Assembly: GCA_045126355.1 (NCBI GenBank)
Contig: JBGVOE010000081.1
Coordinates: 1-13,028, forward strand
Direction: 5' to 3'
DNA length: 13,028 nt
Origin: CAZSIA01 sp045126355
GTDB taxonomy: Bacteria; Bacillota_I; Bacilli_A; Acholeplasmatales; Anaeroplasmataceae
The notes below the pieces were generated by a model, which worked only from the letters and a program-made list of their open reading frames with translations, was not told the origin of the DNA and made no database searches. Within the stretch, counting starts at the first letter, position 1. Every line of letters starts with the position of its first letter. A program made the position numbers and the translations under genes. Shown piece by piece: positions 5,135 to 11,958 of this stretch.

Positions 5135-5454
5135 TGAGAAAATGTAAATATAAGAATTATAATAATAGAAAAACTAATGATTGTACTATAAGAATAACAG
5201 ATTATAATGTTGCTTATGTAATTAATGAAGTCGCAAAAGATAGAAATATAAGTAAAGCAGATTTAATAAAAGAATTAATGTATGATAGTTATGCTAGTTA
5301 TTTTCATAAAATACCTGAAAGTATAGATAGTATAATTGCAAATATGAATGATAAATTAAGAGCAGGTTGGATTAATAAAGAAGATGAAAATTACATGGAA
5401 TATATTATAGATAGATTAGAAAAATTAAAAGGTGAAAATAATGAAAATAATTAG
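5134..5454 (+). CDS. Putative ribbon-helix-helix-like DNA-binding protein (106 aa)
   Basis: Residues about 17-50 (CTIRITDYNVAYVINEV, then RNISKADLIKELM) read as a short strand followed by two helices, the layout of an RHH domain, and the SKADLIKELM helix is typical of such proteins. The rest is helical and charged, ending in GENNENN. RHH proteins bind DNA as dimers and commonly repress their own or nearby operons. It is coupled to the annealase gene by TAATG. The domain call rests on pattern only; it could be a recombination accessory protein instead. Confidence 0.45.
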   Translation: MRKCKYKNYNNRKTNDCTIRITDYNVAYVINEVAKDRNISKADLIKELMYDSYASYFHKIPESIDSIIANMNDKLRAGWINKEDENYMEYIIDRLEKLKGENNENN

Positions 5455-5794
5455 TAATAGAAAAGAAAAAATATTTAGAAAAGATTTCAATGATAAGCCA
5501 GTTTATAAAATTGGCTTATCAAAGAAAGACATAAATGGTAATTATATCAATGGCTATATGTTATGTAATTTTAAAAAAGGCACAGATATACCAGATAAAA
5601 GTTTTATTAATATAAAAAGTGGTTGGATTGATTTTTATTTAAAAGATAAAGAAACAGTGCCATTTATATTTATTAATGATTTTGAATTATTAGATGACAA
5701 TAAAAAAGAAATAGAAGTATATGAAGTAGAAAGCTTTAAAGCAGAAGATTTGGACACATCTAGTCCTGATTTACCATTTTGGGAGATATTATGA
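5441..5794 (+). CDS. Hypothetical beta-rich phage protein (117 aa)
   Basis: A mostly beta protein: alternating hydrophobic strands surround SFINIKSGWIDFYLKDKE and VPFIFINDFELL, recalling a widespread group of small phage proteins next to recombination genes. An OB-like fold is possible but cannot be shown by eye. The C terminus is acidic (SPDLPFWEIL ending), a type of tail that can contact partner proteins. I chose ATG 5441, six bases after AAAAGGTG, instead of the in-frame GTG at 5432. It overlaps the previous gene by 14 bases and the next by ATGA. Confidence 0.5.
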   Translation: MKIISNRKEKIFRKDFNDKPVYKIGLSKKDINGNYINGYMLCNFKKGTDIPDKSFINIKSGWIDFYLKDKETVPFIFINDFELLDDNKKEIEVYEVESFKAEDLDTSSPDLPFWEIL

Positions 5795-6243
5795 TAGGAA
5801 CTCCAAAAGAATTACTACAATATTTATGGGAATTAGATCAAGATAAGCAATATGAAATAAAAGAATATCGTCAAAAAAGGTCATTAGATGCAAATGCTTA
5901 TTGTTGGGTATTATGTAAAGAAATAGCAAATAAATTACATATAACAAAAGAAGAAGTATATCGCAAAAATATAAGAGATAGGGGTAAGTTTGAAATAATA
6001 CCAATAAAGAAAGAAGCAATAGATACATTTATAAATGCTTGGACTAGCAAAGGAATTGGCTGGATATGTGAAATATTTGGTAAAAGTAAATTAGATGGTT
6101 ATAAAAATATAATTGCTTATTATGGCACATCAGTTTATGATAGTAAAGAAATGAGTATATTTATAGATGGAATAGTGCAAGAAGCAAAACAATTAGGTAT
6201 TGAAACATTAACACTTGATGAATTAAAAAAAATAGGAATATAG
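5791..6243 (+). CDS. NinB-like recombination protein (150 aa)
   Basis: It matches the NinB/Orf family, which binds single-stranded DNA and SSB and assists phage recombination (lambda Orf). Signs are KRSLDANAYCW at 29-39, TKEEVYRKNI at 52-61, YYGTSVYDSKEMS at 110-122, and the C-terminal IDGIVQEAKQLGIETLTLDE, all in the family order and with its usual length of about 140-150 residues. The start at 5791 overlaps the previous stop as ATGA and follows GGGAG at 5781-5785. Its position after the annealase gene fits a recombination operon. Confidence 0.75.
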   Translation: MIGTPKELLQYLWELDQDKQYEIKEYRQKRSLDANAYCWVLCKEIANKLHITKEEVYRKNIRDRGKFEIIPIKKEAIDTFINAWTSKGIGWICEIFGKSKLDGYKNIIAYYGTSVYDSKEMSIFIDGIVQEAKQLGIETLTLDELKKIGI

Positions 6244-6271
6244 TTATTTTAGAAAGCAAAGGTGAGTAATA

Positions 6272-6526
6272 ATGAATAATGAAATAAAAGATAAGAAACC
6301 TAAGTATTTAATTGAAAAATACACTGATAAATATAGAAGTTTATATCAAGCAATAATGATAGATTTAGATTTAGATAAAGAAAGTAATGGAAATGAAAGT
6401 AGATTTGTTAGAAGTAAGATTAATCCCAATTTAACAATATTATTAGAAGAAGAATATAGAAACAAAGATATGGAATTGATAGAAAGGAAACAACTTATCA
6501 ATGATAATTGGTATTTTGAAGAATAG
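6272..6526 (+). CDS. Hypothetical protein (84 aa)
   Basis: A charged, soluble protein with a basic N-terminal half (KDKKPKYLIEKYTDKYRSLY) and an acidic C-terminal half (LLEEEYRNKDMELIERK, ending WYFEE). AAAGGTGAG at 6258-6265 supports the ATG. I recognise no domain. It lies 28 bases after the NinB-like gene, one of the few small gaps in this operon, and no promoter or terminator is visible there. Confidence 0.5.
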   Translation: MNNEIKDKKPKYLIEKYTDKYRSLYQAIMIDLDLDKESNGNESRFVRSKINPNLTILLEEEYRNKDMELIERKQLINDNWYFEE

Positions 6527-6529
6527 TTT

Positions 6530-7051
6530 ATGGAAGATGAAATAAAAGAAATATTAGAATGTTTAAAAAAAGAAGATAATTATTGGAGCAAACAAGAACA
6601 TAATTATGCTTTTCCAGATTATTATTCTTTGAATAGAGAAGACTTACATTTATTATTAGATTACATAACTAATTTACAACACCAAATATCATTAATGAAA
6701 GAAGATATAAGAGAAGGCAAAGAAATAAATAGTGAATTACAACAAGAAAATCACGAATTAAAAAGCAAATTAGAATGCTATGAAAATGGTGCTTATTATA
6801 GTAGTAAAGTTGATGAGTTAGAACAAGAAAATGAAAGATTAAAACAAGAATTAGTAAAAATACCAAGGGCAAAAATGGAATATGATTTAGAATTAGAAGA
6901 TTACAAATCTCGTTGTGAAAAAGCAATTGAATATATAAAACAAAATTCACAAATGACAGACTTAAATATATATGGAATTGAAGATGTATTATGTTTTAAA
7001 GGTAATGCAGATAAATTATTAAACATATTGCAAAATGGAAGTGATGAATAA
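6530..7051 (+). CDS. Coiled-coil protein of unknown function (173 aa)
   Basis: The N terminus (residues 1-45) is aromatic-rich (DNYWSKQEHNYAFPDYYSL), followed by a long predicted coiled coil at about 50-135 with heptad-like leucines and glutamates (INSELQQENHELKSKLECY; VDELEQENERLKQELVKI). A short C-terminal helical region follows. It starts three bases after the previous stop with only a weak Shine-Dalgarno site, so translation may depend on coupling. Such proteins may act as scaffolds or oligomerisation factors; the sequence does not say which. Confidence 0.55.
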   Translation: MEDEIKEILECLKKEDNYWSKQEHNYAFPDYYSLNREDLHLLLDYITNLQHQISLMKEDIREGKEINSELQQENHELKSKLECYENGAYYSSKVDELEQENERLKQELVKIPRAKMEYDLELEDYKSRCEKAIEYIKQNSQMTDLNIYGIEDVLCFKGNADKLLNILQNGSDE

Positions 7052-7353
7052 TGAATAAAATAGAAACAGAATTTGACGAGTTGAAACGATATGAAGATAT
7101 TGAAACATATTATCCACCATTAGAAGATATAAAAGATTTTTTATATGAATTATTTGGAGATAGAGTTGAAAGTCAAAAATATATAGTTAGGGCAAATAGA
7201 CAAATAGACCAATTAACTAACAATTGGAATGAGTTAGAAGAATGGTTAGAAGAAAGTCAAAAAATATGTAAAGAAAATGATAATAATGTAGCAGTAAACT
7301 TTATAAATGTAGTTTTAGACAAAATGAAAGAAATAAAGGAAGGTAACAAATGA
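7051..7353 (+). CDS. Hypothetical acidic helical protein (100 aa)
   Basis: An acidic, helical protein of unknown role that starts at a TAATG overlap with the coiled-coil gene and ends in an ATGA overlap with the next. Helices are suggested by LEDIKDFLYELFGDRV and by NWNELEEWLEESQKICKEN. There are no Cys pairs, membrane segments or catalytic motifs. Confidence 0.5.
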   Translation: MNKIETEFDELKRYEDIETYYPPLEDIKDFLYELFGDRVESQKYIVRANRQIDQLTNNWNELEEWLEESQKICKENDNNVAVNFINVVLDKMKEIKEGNK

Positions 7354-7592
7354 AAACATTTAAAACGAGATGGTGGCTTGTACCAATATGTGAAAAATTA
7401 ACGAACCATAGATATAATAAATTAGTTATGTGGACAAGAGATTTTGAAGATAGGAATTTCAAATATCCAAATAGAAGTGATTTCCATTATAAATGCAAAA
7501 TATGTGGCTTATTGTTTTTTAATCACCATATTAGCAAAGAAGATTTGGAAAGAATAAAAAGAGAGGCAAAAGATGTATCTAGTAGAGATTAA
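7350..7592 (+). CDS. Hypothetical protein with a CxxC-HH cluster (80 aa)
   Basis: A basic, Trp-rich N-terminal part (KTRWWLVPICEKL) is followed by YKCKICGLLFFNHHIS, where C49, C52, H59 and H60 could bind one zinc ion as a small finger. The C terminus is a charged helix. AAAGGAAGG at 7335-7343 gives a strong Shine-Dalgarno site six bases before the ATG. Nucleic acid binding is a reasonable guess from the finger and charge, no more. Confidence 0.5.
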   Translation: MKTFKTRWWLVPICEKLTNHRYNKLVMWTRDFEDRNFKYPNRSDFHYKCKICGLLFFNHHISKEDLERIKREAKDVSSRD

Positions 7593-7740
7593 ATTAGGAA
7601 ATTATAAAATAAGAAGGTATGTTTATAATATGGAAACATTACAAAAACTTATGCTAGATAATCCACAATATGAATACATTAAAATAATTGAAGAAGTAAA
7701 TTATAATGATGAAGAAGTAACAAGAAAGAGAAAAAGATAA
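7573..7740 (+). CDS. Hypothetical small protein (55 aa)
   Basis: It overlaps the end of the preceding gene by 20 bases; GAGAGG at 7561-7566 precedes the ATG by six bases. The order strand (MYLVEIKLGNYKIRRYVY), helix (METLQKLMLDN), strand (EYIKIIEEV) and basic tail (TRKRKR) is shared with the next gene, suggesting a pair of related small proteins. No known family is recognised. Confidence 0.5.
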   Translation: MYLVEIKLGNYKIRRYVYNMETLQKLMLDNPQYEYIKIIEEVNYNDEEVTRKRKR

Positions 7741-7742
7741 TA

Positions 7743-7904
7743 ATGTATAGACTAACAATTAAAACGAAATATAATACTATTGTTTTAGATGTAGAAAATT
7801 ATAACATACCACAAGTACAGGAAATATTAGAGCAACCATATATAGTACAAGTAGAAATAGAACATTTAGAAAAGCATAAAGTAAGGACATTGAAAAATGA
7901 GTAA
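7743..7904 (+). CDS. Hypothetical small protein (53 aa), possible paralogue of the preceding gene
   Basis: It has the same apparent layout as the 55-aa neighbour: N-terminal strands beginning MY-x-x-x-I-K, a central helix (IPQVQEILEQ) and a final strand (IVQVEIEHL) before a basic tail. Length and order agree, but sequence identity is low, so common descent is only suggested. The gene starts two bases after the previous stop and overlaps the HNH gene by eight bases. No domain is recognised. Confidence 0.5.
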   Translation: MYRLTIKTKYNTIVLDVENYNIPQVQEILEQPYIVQVEIEHLEKHKVRTLKNE

Positions 7905-8397
7905 AAGAAGTCAATGGTGTGATGTATCAAAAGAACTTCGTAAATACATAATAAGTAGAGATAGACAATGTGTTATATGTGGTGTAAAGAAACCATTAAC
8001 AATGGCACATATATTTTTATCAAGAGCAAAAGGTGGAAAAGGTTGCAAAGAAAATATAGTTGCATTATGTAACAATTGCCATTATTATATATTAGATAAT
8101 CCAATTGGAAAAAATAATATAGAAAAATCAAAAGAAATTGAAGAATATTGCAAAAAGTATTTAATTAGTAAAGAAAACATAGTATATAATGATGAATTTA
8201 TAAACAACTTGAAATATCATAAGAACTATGATATAATTAATACGACAATTGAAAAGCAAGAAAACAGATGTGGTAATTGTATTTATTTAATAAAAAAAGA
8301 AAATAAAAGAAGTACATTACCAGTTTATTATTGCAAATTAGAAAGAAAAATTAAGGCAAAGAAAGGAGTTATTTGTAAAAATTTTAAAAACAACTGA
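7897..8397 (+). CDS. HNH nuclease with an extra C-terminal Cys4 cluster (166 aa)
   Basis: Residues 19-65 contain a compact HNH/zinc-finger nuclease: CVIC (25-28), the catalytic-type MAHIF (H38), ENIVALCNNCH with C58, C61 and H62. This is the phage/restriction-type HNH, not the NUMOD homing type found further on. A helical linker (70-120) leads to a second cluster, C125-x2-C128, C146 and C160 (RCGNCIYL, YYCKL, GVICKNF), which looks like a separate small zinc domain. It may nick or cut DNA during replication, recombination or packaging. Packaging-associated HNH genes usually neighbour terminase genes, which are absent here. Confidence 0.7.
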   Translation: MSKRSQWCDVSKELRKYIISRDRQCVICGVKKPLTMAHIFLSRAKGGKGCKENIVALCNNCHYYILDNPIGKNNIEKSKEIEEYCKKYLISKENIVYNDEFINNLKYHKNYDIINTTIEKQENRCGNCIYLIKKENKRSTLPVYYCKLERKIKAKKGVICKNFKNN

Positions 8398-8526
8398 ATG
8401 GCTAACCTTCCTTGTCTTATTTTTGGGATTTATTTTAGTTTTTTTCTTTTCCGATAACCAACTTTCCAGACTATGCGAGTTTTTGGTTGTTGTTGGCATA
8501 GTCAATTTATTTTGAAAGGAGATATT
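8398..8526 (+). promoter_or_regulatory. Pyrimidine-rich leader with hairpin upstream of the chaperone-like gene
   Basis: This 129-base gap is the largest after 4406 and is C/T-rich on the + strand, unlike the purine-rich coding strand around it. GACTATGC (8469-8476) pairs perfectly with GCATAGTC (8496-8503) across a 19-base loop, ending 11 bases before the AAAGGAG at 8515-8521. AACCAA (8456-8461) could pair with TTGGTT (8483-8488) in the loop, a weak pseudoknot order. A 19-codon reading frame (8398-8457, MANLPCLIFGIYFSFFLFR) starts one base after the HNH stop. No consensus promoter is seen. It could be a regulatory leader or a relic of a rearrangement. Confidence 0.4.
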
Positions 8527-8940
8527 ATGAAATATCAAATAATAAAAAATGCAACTGATGATTACACATTAAAATATAAAGATAAGGAATTTAATTATAA
8601 AAGTGATATTGAATTAATGAGTAAATTACAGGAAGCACCAAAAAATGCAAGAATAAAAATGTTGAAAGATTTAGCAAAAGAAGGAATATCACTAAAAGAT
8701 TTTACAATAGAAAGTAAAAAAGATGGCAAAACATATTTTGATAATACTAACAAAAATGAATTAGAAAACACATATATACAAGATGAAATGCTAGAAGTAA
8801 TAAATAAAAGTTGTAAAAGTAAATTTAATTTATCATTTACTGAATTATTAATAGATATAGGATTAACAGACCAACAAGAACAAGAAAAATTTAGTAGTGA
8901 ATTAGGAAGCAGTTTAATGGGAAAATTTCCCAGTAAATAA
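8527..8940 (+). CDS. Tail-assembly-chaperone-like protein, gpG type (137 aa)
   Basis: The protein resembles the first of the two overlapping tail-assembly chaperones that coat the tape measure in siphophages (lambda G analogue). The recognised pattern is helical and charged: ARIKMLKDLAKEGISLKD, KDGKTYFDNTNKNELE, FNLSFTELLIDIGL, then GSSLMGKFPSK just before the stop, where the frameshift lies. I start it at 8527 behind AAAGGAG (8515-8521); the in-frame ATG at 8473 lies in the hairpin leader. The following frame has no Shine-Dalgarno site of its own, which supports a gpG/gpGT arrangement. No tape measure gene follows in the window, so the family call stays moderate. Confidence 0.5.
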   Translation: MKYQIIKNATDDYTLKYKDKEFNYKSDIELMSKLQEAPKNARIKMLKDLAKEGISLKDFTIESKKDGKTYFDNTNKNELENTYIQDEMLEVINKSCKSKFNLSFTELLIDIGLTDQQEQEKFSSELGSSLMGKFPSK

Positions 8941-8970
8941 TGATGATGATAAAAAAAGTAAATCATCATC
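8929..8970 (+). promoter_or_regulatory. Predicted +1 programmed frameshift site with downstream hairpin
   Basis: At the end of the 137-aa gene the codons are UUU CCC AGU AAA UAA. CCC is rare in this genome, where Pro is almost always CCA or CCU. A peptidyl-tRNA on CCC (8929-8931) moving one base forward meets CCA, and the new frame reads without a stop through 8972-9301. Ten bases later GATGATGAT (8942-8950) pairs perfectly with ATCATCATC (8962-8970) across an 11-base loop. A slip at AAA UAA (8935-8937) is an alternative. The fused product would be a gpGT-like protein. Confidence 0.5.
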
Positions 8971-9301
8971 GATGATAATATGTTATGGATATGATAATGA
9001 TTTGGAGCAAATGTATGCTTTTTATTGTGCTAGATATGAAAATATAAGTTATGATAAATTTTTAAAATTAGGTATAGAAGAATTTAGTATGAAATTAAAT
9101 AGCATACCAAAAGATGAACCATTATATGAAATAATAAAATCAAGAACTATCAATATTGGTAAAATAAAAGATAAAGAAGAAAGAAAATATTGGAGAGAAT
9201 TAAAAAGGATAAATAAAATACCTGATATATATAAATCAAACGAAGAAATAGAAAATGAATTAAAAAGTGAATTAAAAAATAATGAAGGAGTATTTAAATA
9301 A
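8932..9301 (+). CDS. Downstream tail-chaperone frame (gpT-like / Gp15-like), read by frameshift
   Basis: The frame is open from 8918; after the predicted shift it is read from 8932. It first encodes a hydrophilic linker (VNNDDDKKSKSSS) and then, from the internal ATG 8972, about 109 residues. The pattern LYEIIKSRTINIGKIKDKEE and RKYWRELKRINKIPDIY resembles the Gp15-type second chaperone of Firmicute siphophages. No Shine-Dalgarno site precedes ATG 8972 (the bases before it are AAAGTAAATCATCATCG), so independent initiation is unlikely. The acidic/Ser linker looks like a designed junction between G and T domains. It ends in a TAATG overlap with the next gene. Confidence 0.5.
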
Positions 9302-9717
9302 TGAATAATGAAAGTATAATTGAATATATGTCAAATATTAAAATTTTAAGTAAAGAAATTAGTGAATATTACAACGAAGAAGCAGGAGTAAGAAAAATAA
9401 TACCTACTTCTTATTTGCTATGTAGTGTAGATTATATGGAATTAACAGAGCAAGAATTAGAACAAGCCCAATTTAATATGGTAATAGATAAAGATGTAGA
9501 ATATAAAACTAAAATGGCAACAAGACCAAAAGTTAAATATGAAATCACAAAAAATGAAGCAGATAAAAATAAATTAATAGATAGTAAAGTAAAAGTTTAT
9601 TGTGTATGGAATGTTACCAACAGTTTAAGATTAAAAAAGACTTTTAACAATAAAGAAGAAGCATTAGAATTATATGATAAAATTAATCAACCTATTTTAG
9701 ATAAAATATTAAAATAG
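9301..9717 (+). CDS. Hypothetical protein (138 aa)
   Basis: A soluble, charged protein with a helical N terminus (MNNESIIEYMSNIKILSKEI), a middle part containing TSYLLCSVDYMELTEQELEQ, and a C-terminal segment VKVYCVWNVTNSLRLKKTF followed by a helix. AAGGAG at 9285-9290 and the TAATG overlap support the start. Its position directly after the chaperone-like pair would normally be that of a tail protein, but at 138 residues it is far too short for a tape measure. No family is recognised. It ends seven bases before the first homing endonuclease. Confidence 0.5.
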   Translation: MNNESIIEYMSNIKILSKEISEYYNEEAGVRKIIPTSYLLCSVDYMELTEQELEQAQFNMVIDKDVEYKTKMATRPKVKYEITKNEADKNKLIDSKVKVYCVWNVTNSLRLKKTFNNKEEALELYDKINQPILDKILK

Positions 9718-9724
9718 GTGTTAT

Positions 9725-10264
9725 ATGGAATTTGAAAATGAAATATGGAAAGATATACCAGATTATGAAGGATTATATCAAGCAAGTAATTATGGTAGAA
9801 TTAAAAGTTTATATAATTATAAAAGAGATGGAACAAATATATTAAAGCCAAGATTAAAAAGAGGATATTATCAATTAGGATTAAGAAAAAACAAACAAAG
9901 AAAATGGATAGCATTACATAGATTAATTGCAATAACATTTATACCAAATCCTGACAATTTACCTTGTATTAATCATAAAGATGAAAATAAATTAAATAAT
10001 TCAATAGATAATTTAGAGTGGTGTACTGTAAGATATAATAATTGTTATGGAACACGATTAAAAAAAGTTGCTAATACAAATAAAACAAAAAGAGCAGTTT
10101 TAAAGTTTGATTTAGAAAATAATTTTATTGAAGAATATATCAGTTTAAGTGAAGCAGGAAGAAAAAATAACATTTTACCAAGTAATATAATATCTTGTTG
10201 TAATGGGAAATATAAACAAGCAGGTGGATATATTTGGGAATATAAGGGGGTGATAAGCCAATGA
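9725..10264 (+). CDS. NUMOD4/HNH homing endonuclease (179 aa)
   Basis: A free-standing homing endonuclease that would cut a homologous allele lacking it and spread by repair. NUMOD4 spans residues about 6-50 (EIWKDIPDYEGLYQASNYGR). The HNH_3 core spans 65-108: HRLIAITFI, LPCINHKDENKLNN with H84, then NLEWCTVRYNN. The C-terminal part (about 122-173, KFDLENNFIEEYISLSEAG, ending AGGYIWEY) is a NUMOD1-type DNA-binding helix-turn-helix. The ATG follows AGGTG at 9716-9720. Its 3' end holds the AAGGGGGTG Shine-Dalgarno site and ATGA overlap for the glycosyltransferase that follows. It is related to the protein at 11951-12457. Confidence 0.85.
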   Translation: MEFENEIWKDIPDYEGLYQASNYGRIKSLYNYKRDGTNILKPRLKRGYYQLGLRKNKQRKWIALHRLIAITFIPNPDNLPCINHKDENKLNNSIDNLEWCTVRYNNCYGTRLKKVANTNKTKRAVLKFDLENNFIEEYISLSEAGRKNNILPSNIISCCNGKYKQAGGYIWEYKGVISQ

Positions 10265-11305
10265 GAAATGAATTTGAAAATGTATTTTATTTTCGTAAAA
10301 TCAATTCCATTGGGGGTTGACTGTGAAAGTATGTTTTATTATCTATCTTGCATATATAAAAATTTTGTAATAATGTATCGTGAAGGAAACGAAGAACAAA
10401 TAAAAAGATTTGCAAAAAATGTTGAAGTTATTAAATATTTAGATGAATATGGAACAATAAAGTGCAAAAGATTTTTTTGTAATTATGGATTAGATATACC
10501 AGTAGAAGCAGAAGAAAAATATCATATTATACATTGTGATTATAGCAAAGTATCATTTAAGCCACTATTATATCCTGGATTTAAATATATCGGTGTAAGT
10601 AAACTTGCTTGTGGTAGTTTTAAAGAATTAACAGGAATTGAAGCAGAGTTAATATATAACCCAGTTGTAGTAAAAAAACATAATATACCAAAATTAACTG
10701 ATAAAATTCATTTAATAAGTGCAACAAGATTAACAGCAGAAAAAGGTGCAGAAAGAATAAATAAACTTGCTTCTATGTTAGATAAAGCAGGAATAGATTA
10801 TGAGTGGGATATATATACAAATAAGTTTTATAGATGGAATAGTAAAAATATAGTATGGAAACAACCTAAATTAGATTTATCAAAAGAAATAGAAGAAAGT
10901 ACATATTTGGTGCAATTAAGTGATCACGAAAGTTTTGGTTTATCAGTAGCAGAAAGTTTAATGTTAGGAACACCAGTTATAGTTACTGATATACCTGCAT
11001 TTAAAGAAATAGGTTGTAAGAACGAAATAAATGCTATTATATGCAGTTTAAATATGGATAATATAAATATATCAATGATACAAAAAGGACTGCCTACATT
11101 CAAATATAAGCCACCTAAAAGCGAATGGAGCAAGTATTTAAATAAAGAAGGTAATTATAATCCAGAAGATAAAATAAAAGTAAAAATAATAAAAAGATTA
11201 TATGATGTGGTAGAAGATAAACATTACAAATATAATGACGAAGTAGAAATGAAAAAATATAGAGTAAGTGAATTGGAATGTAAAGGAATAGTAAAAAGAA
11301 TATGA
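10261..11305 (+). CDS. GT4-type glycosyltransferase split by a +1 frameshift near its start
   Basis: A GT-B-fold sugar transferase. The C-terminal half has SATRLTAEKGAERINKL and the EX7E-type block DHESFGLSVAESLMLGTPV typical of Glyco_transf_1/GT4 enzymes, which use nucleotide-sugars. The natural start is ATG 10261: AAGGGGGTG at 10244-10252 lies eight bases before it and it overlaps the previous stop as ATGA. This frame reads MRNEFENVFYFRKINSIGG, the expected first strand and glycine loop of such an enzyme, then stops at UGA 10318-10320. The remaining protein continues in the +1 frame from GUU 10316 (VDCESMFYYLS...). The join lies in a G5 tract (10312-10316). This is either programmed or phase-variable frameshifting, a disabling mutation, or a sequencing error. 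The next gene overlaps it by ATGA. Confidence 0.7.
10312..10316 (+). other. G5 tract at the frame change of the glycosyltransferase
   Basis: Codons read AUU GGG GGU UGA. A tRNA on GGG (10312-10314) can move one base forward onto an identical GGG (10313-10315) and continue GUU GAC UGU, so the run is perfectly slippery for +1. With four G residues, or with seven, the gene would be one open frame; with the five present it is not. Confidence 0.6.
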
Positions 11306-11958
11306 AAATAGTAGTTAGTAGTTGTGATAAAAATGAAGATATATTCTATGCATTTTATCATTGTATGGAAAAATATTGGGAAAACCACCCAGAAATAATA
11401 TATGTAACTGAAATAATAAAAAACCCATATTATAAAACTATTAATGTAAATGAACCAGTAGAATTATGGACTAAAAGAATGCGAAAAGCAATAGAACAAA
11501 TAAATGATGATAAAATTTTATTAACGGTAGATGATTTATTTATTAGAAAACCAGTAGATAAAAAGAGATTAAAAGAAGCAGAAGATTTAGTAAAAGGTAA
11601 TGTGGCATTAGTTAATTTAGAAAAATGTTGGTATGAATTAGATAAAGAAGTAGCAAAAGGTTTTAAAATGAGAACAAAAGGTAGCCAATATGAATTAAGT
11701 TTAATGTGTGGGATATGGGACAAAGAAAAATTGTTAAAAGTAATTGAAAAAGATACTGATTGTTGGAATATTGAAGAAACACAGGACACCAAAGGATTTG
11801 ATTATCTTATAAATGGTGGCGATTATATAATTGATTTTGGTTATATTACCTTCAAGCATTGTGGGTTAAAAAAAGGGAAATGGTGTAGAGAAATAATACC
11901 TTTTTTTGAAAAAGAAGGAATAACAATGGACTATTCGAAAAGAGGATTTTATGATTAA
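11302..11958 (+). CDS. Putative GT-A-type glycosyltransferase (218 aa)
   Basis: The overall pattern matches a group of small glycosyltransferase-like proteins in phage and surface-glycan clusters: MKIVVSSCDKNEDIFYAFYHC at the N terminus, LWTKRMRKAIEQI, then the strand KILLTVDDLFI (71-81), whose D77-D78 could be the metal-binding DxD-like pair, and later YELSLMCGIWDKEKLL (130-145), the acceptor-side region. It overlaps the GT4 gene by ATGA and the following homing endonuclease by eight bases. The donor and acceptor sugars cannot be read from the sequence. Being enclosed by two other glycosyltransferases supports the call. Confidence 0.55.
   Translation: MKIVVSSCDKNEDIFYAFYHCMEKYWENHPEIIYVTEIIKNPYYKTINVNEPVELWTKRMRKAIEQINDDKILLTVDDLFIRKPVDKKRLKEAEDLVKGNVALVNLEKCWYELDKEVAKGFKMRTKGSQYELSLMCGIWDKEKLLKVIEKDTDCWNIEETQDTKGFDYLINGGDYIIDFGYITFKHCGLKKGKWCREIIPFFEKEGITMDYSKRGFYD

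Noticed and set aside
8919..8936. GGGAAAA, a canonical -1 slippery heptamer in the right frame at the end of the chaperone-like gene
   Set aside because: A -1 shift there reads only Ile-Ser-Gln before UAA at 8934-8936, so it cannot make the fusion; the downstream frame needs +1.
10268..10320. ATG 10268 as the true start of the GT4 gene
   Set aside because: It lies 15 bases from the Shine-Dalgarno site and gives an N terminus unlike the family, while 10261 has ideal spacing, an ATGA overlap and the expected first strand.
10261..10330. UGA read as tryptophan instead of a frameshift in the glycosyltransferase
   Set aside because: Reading UGA 10318-10320 and the next UGA as Trp gives a frame that soon meets UAA and lacks the conserved protein. 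Elsewhere UGA serves as stop in ATGA overlaps and Trp is always UGG.
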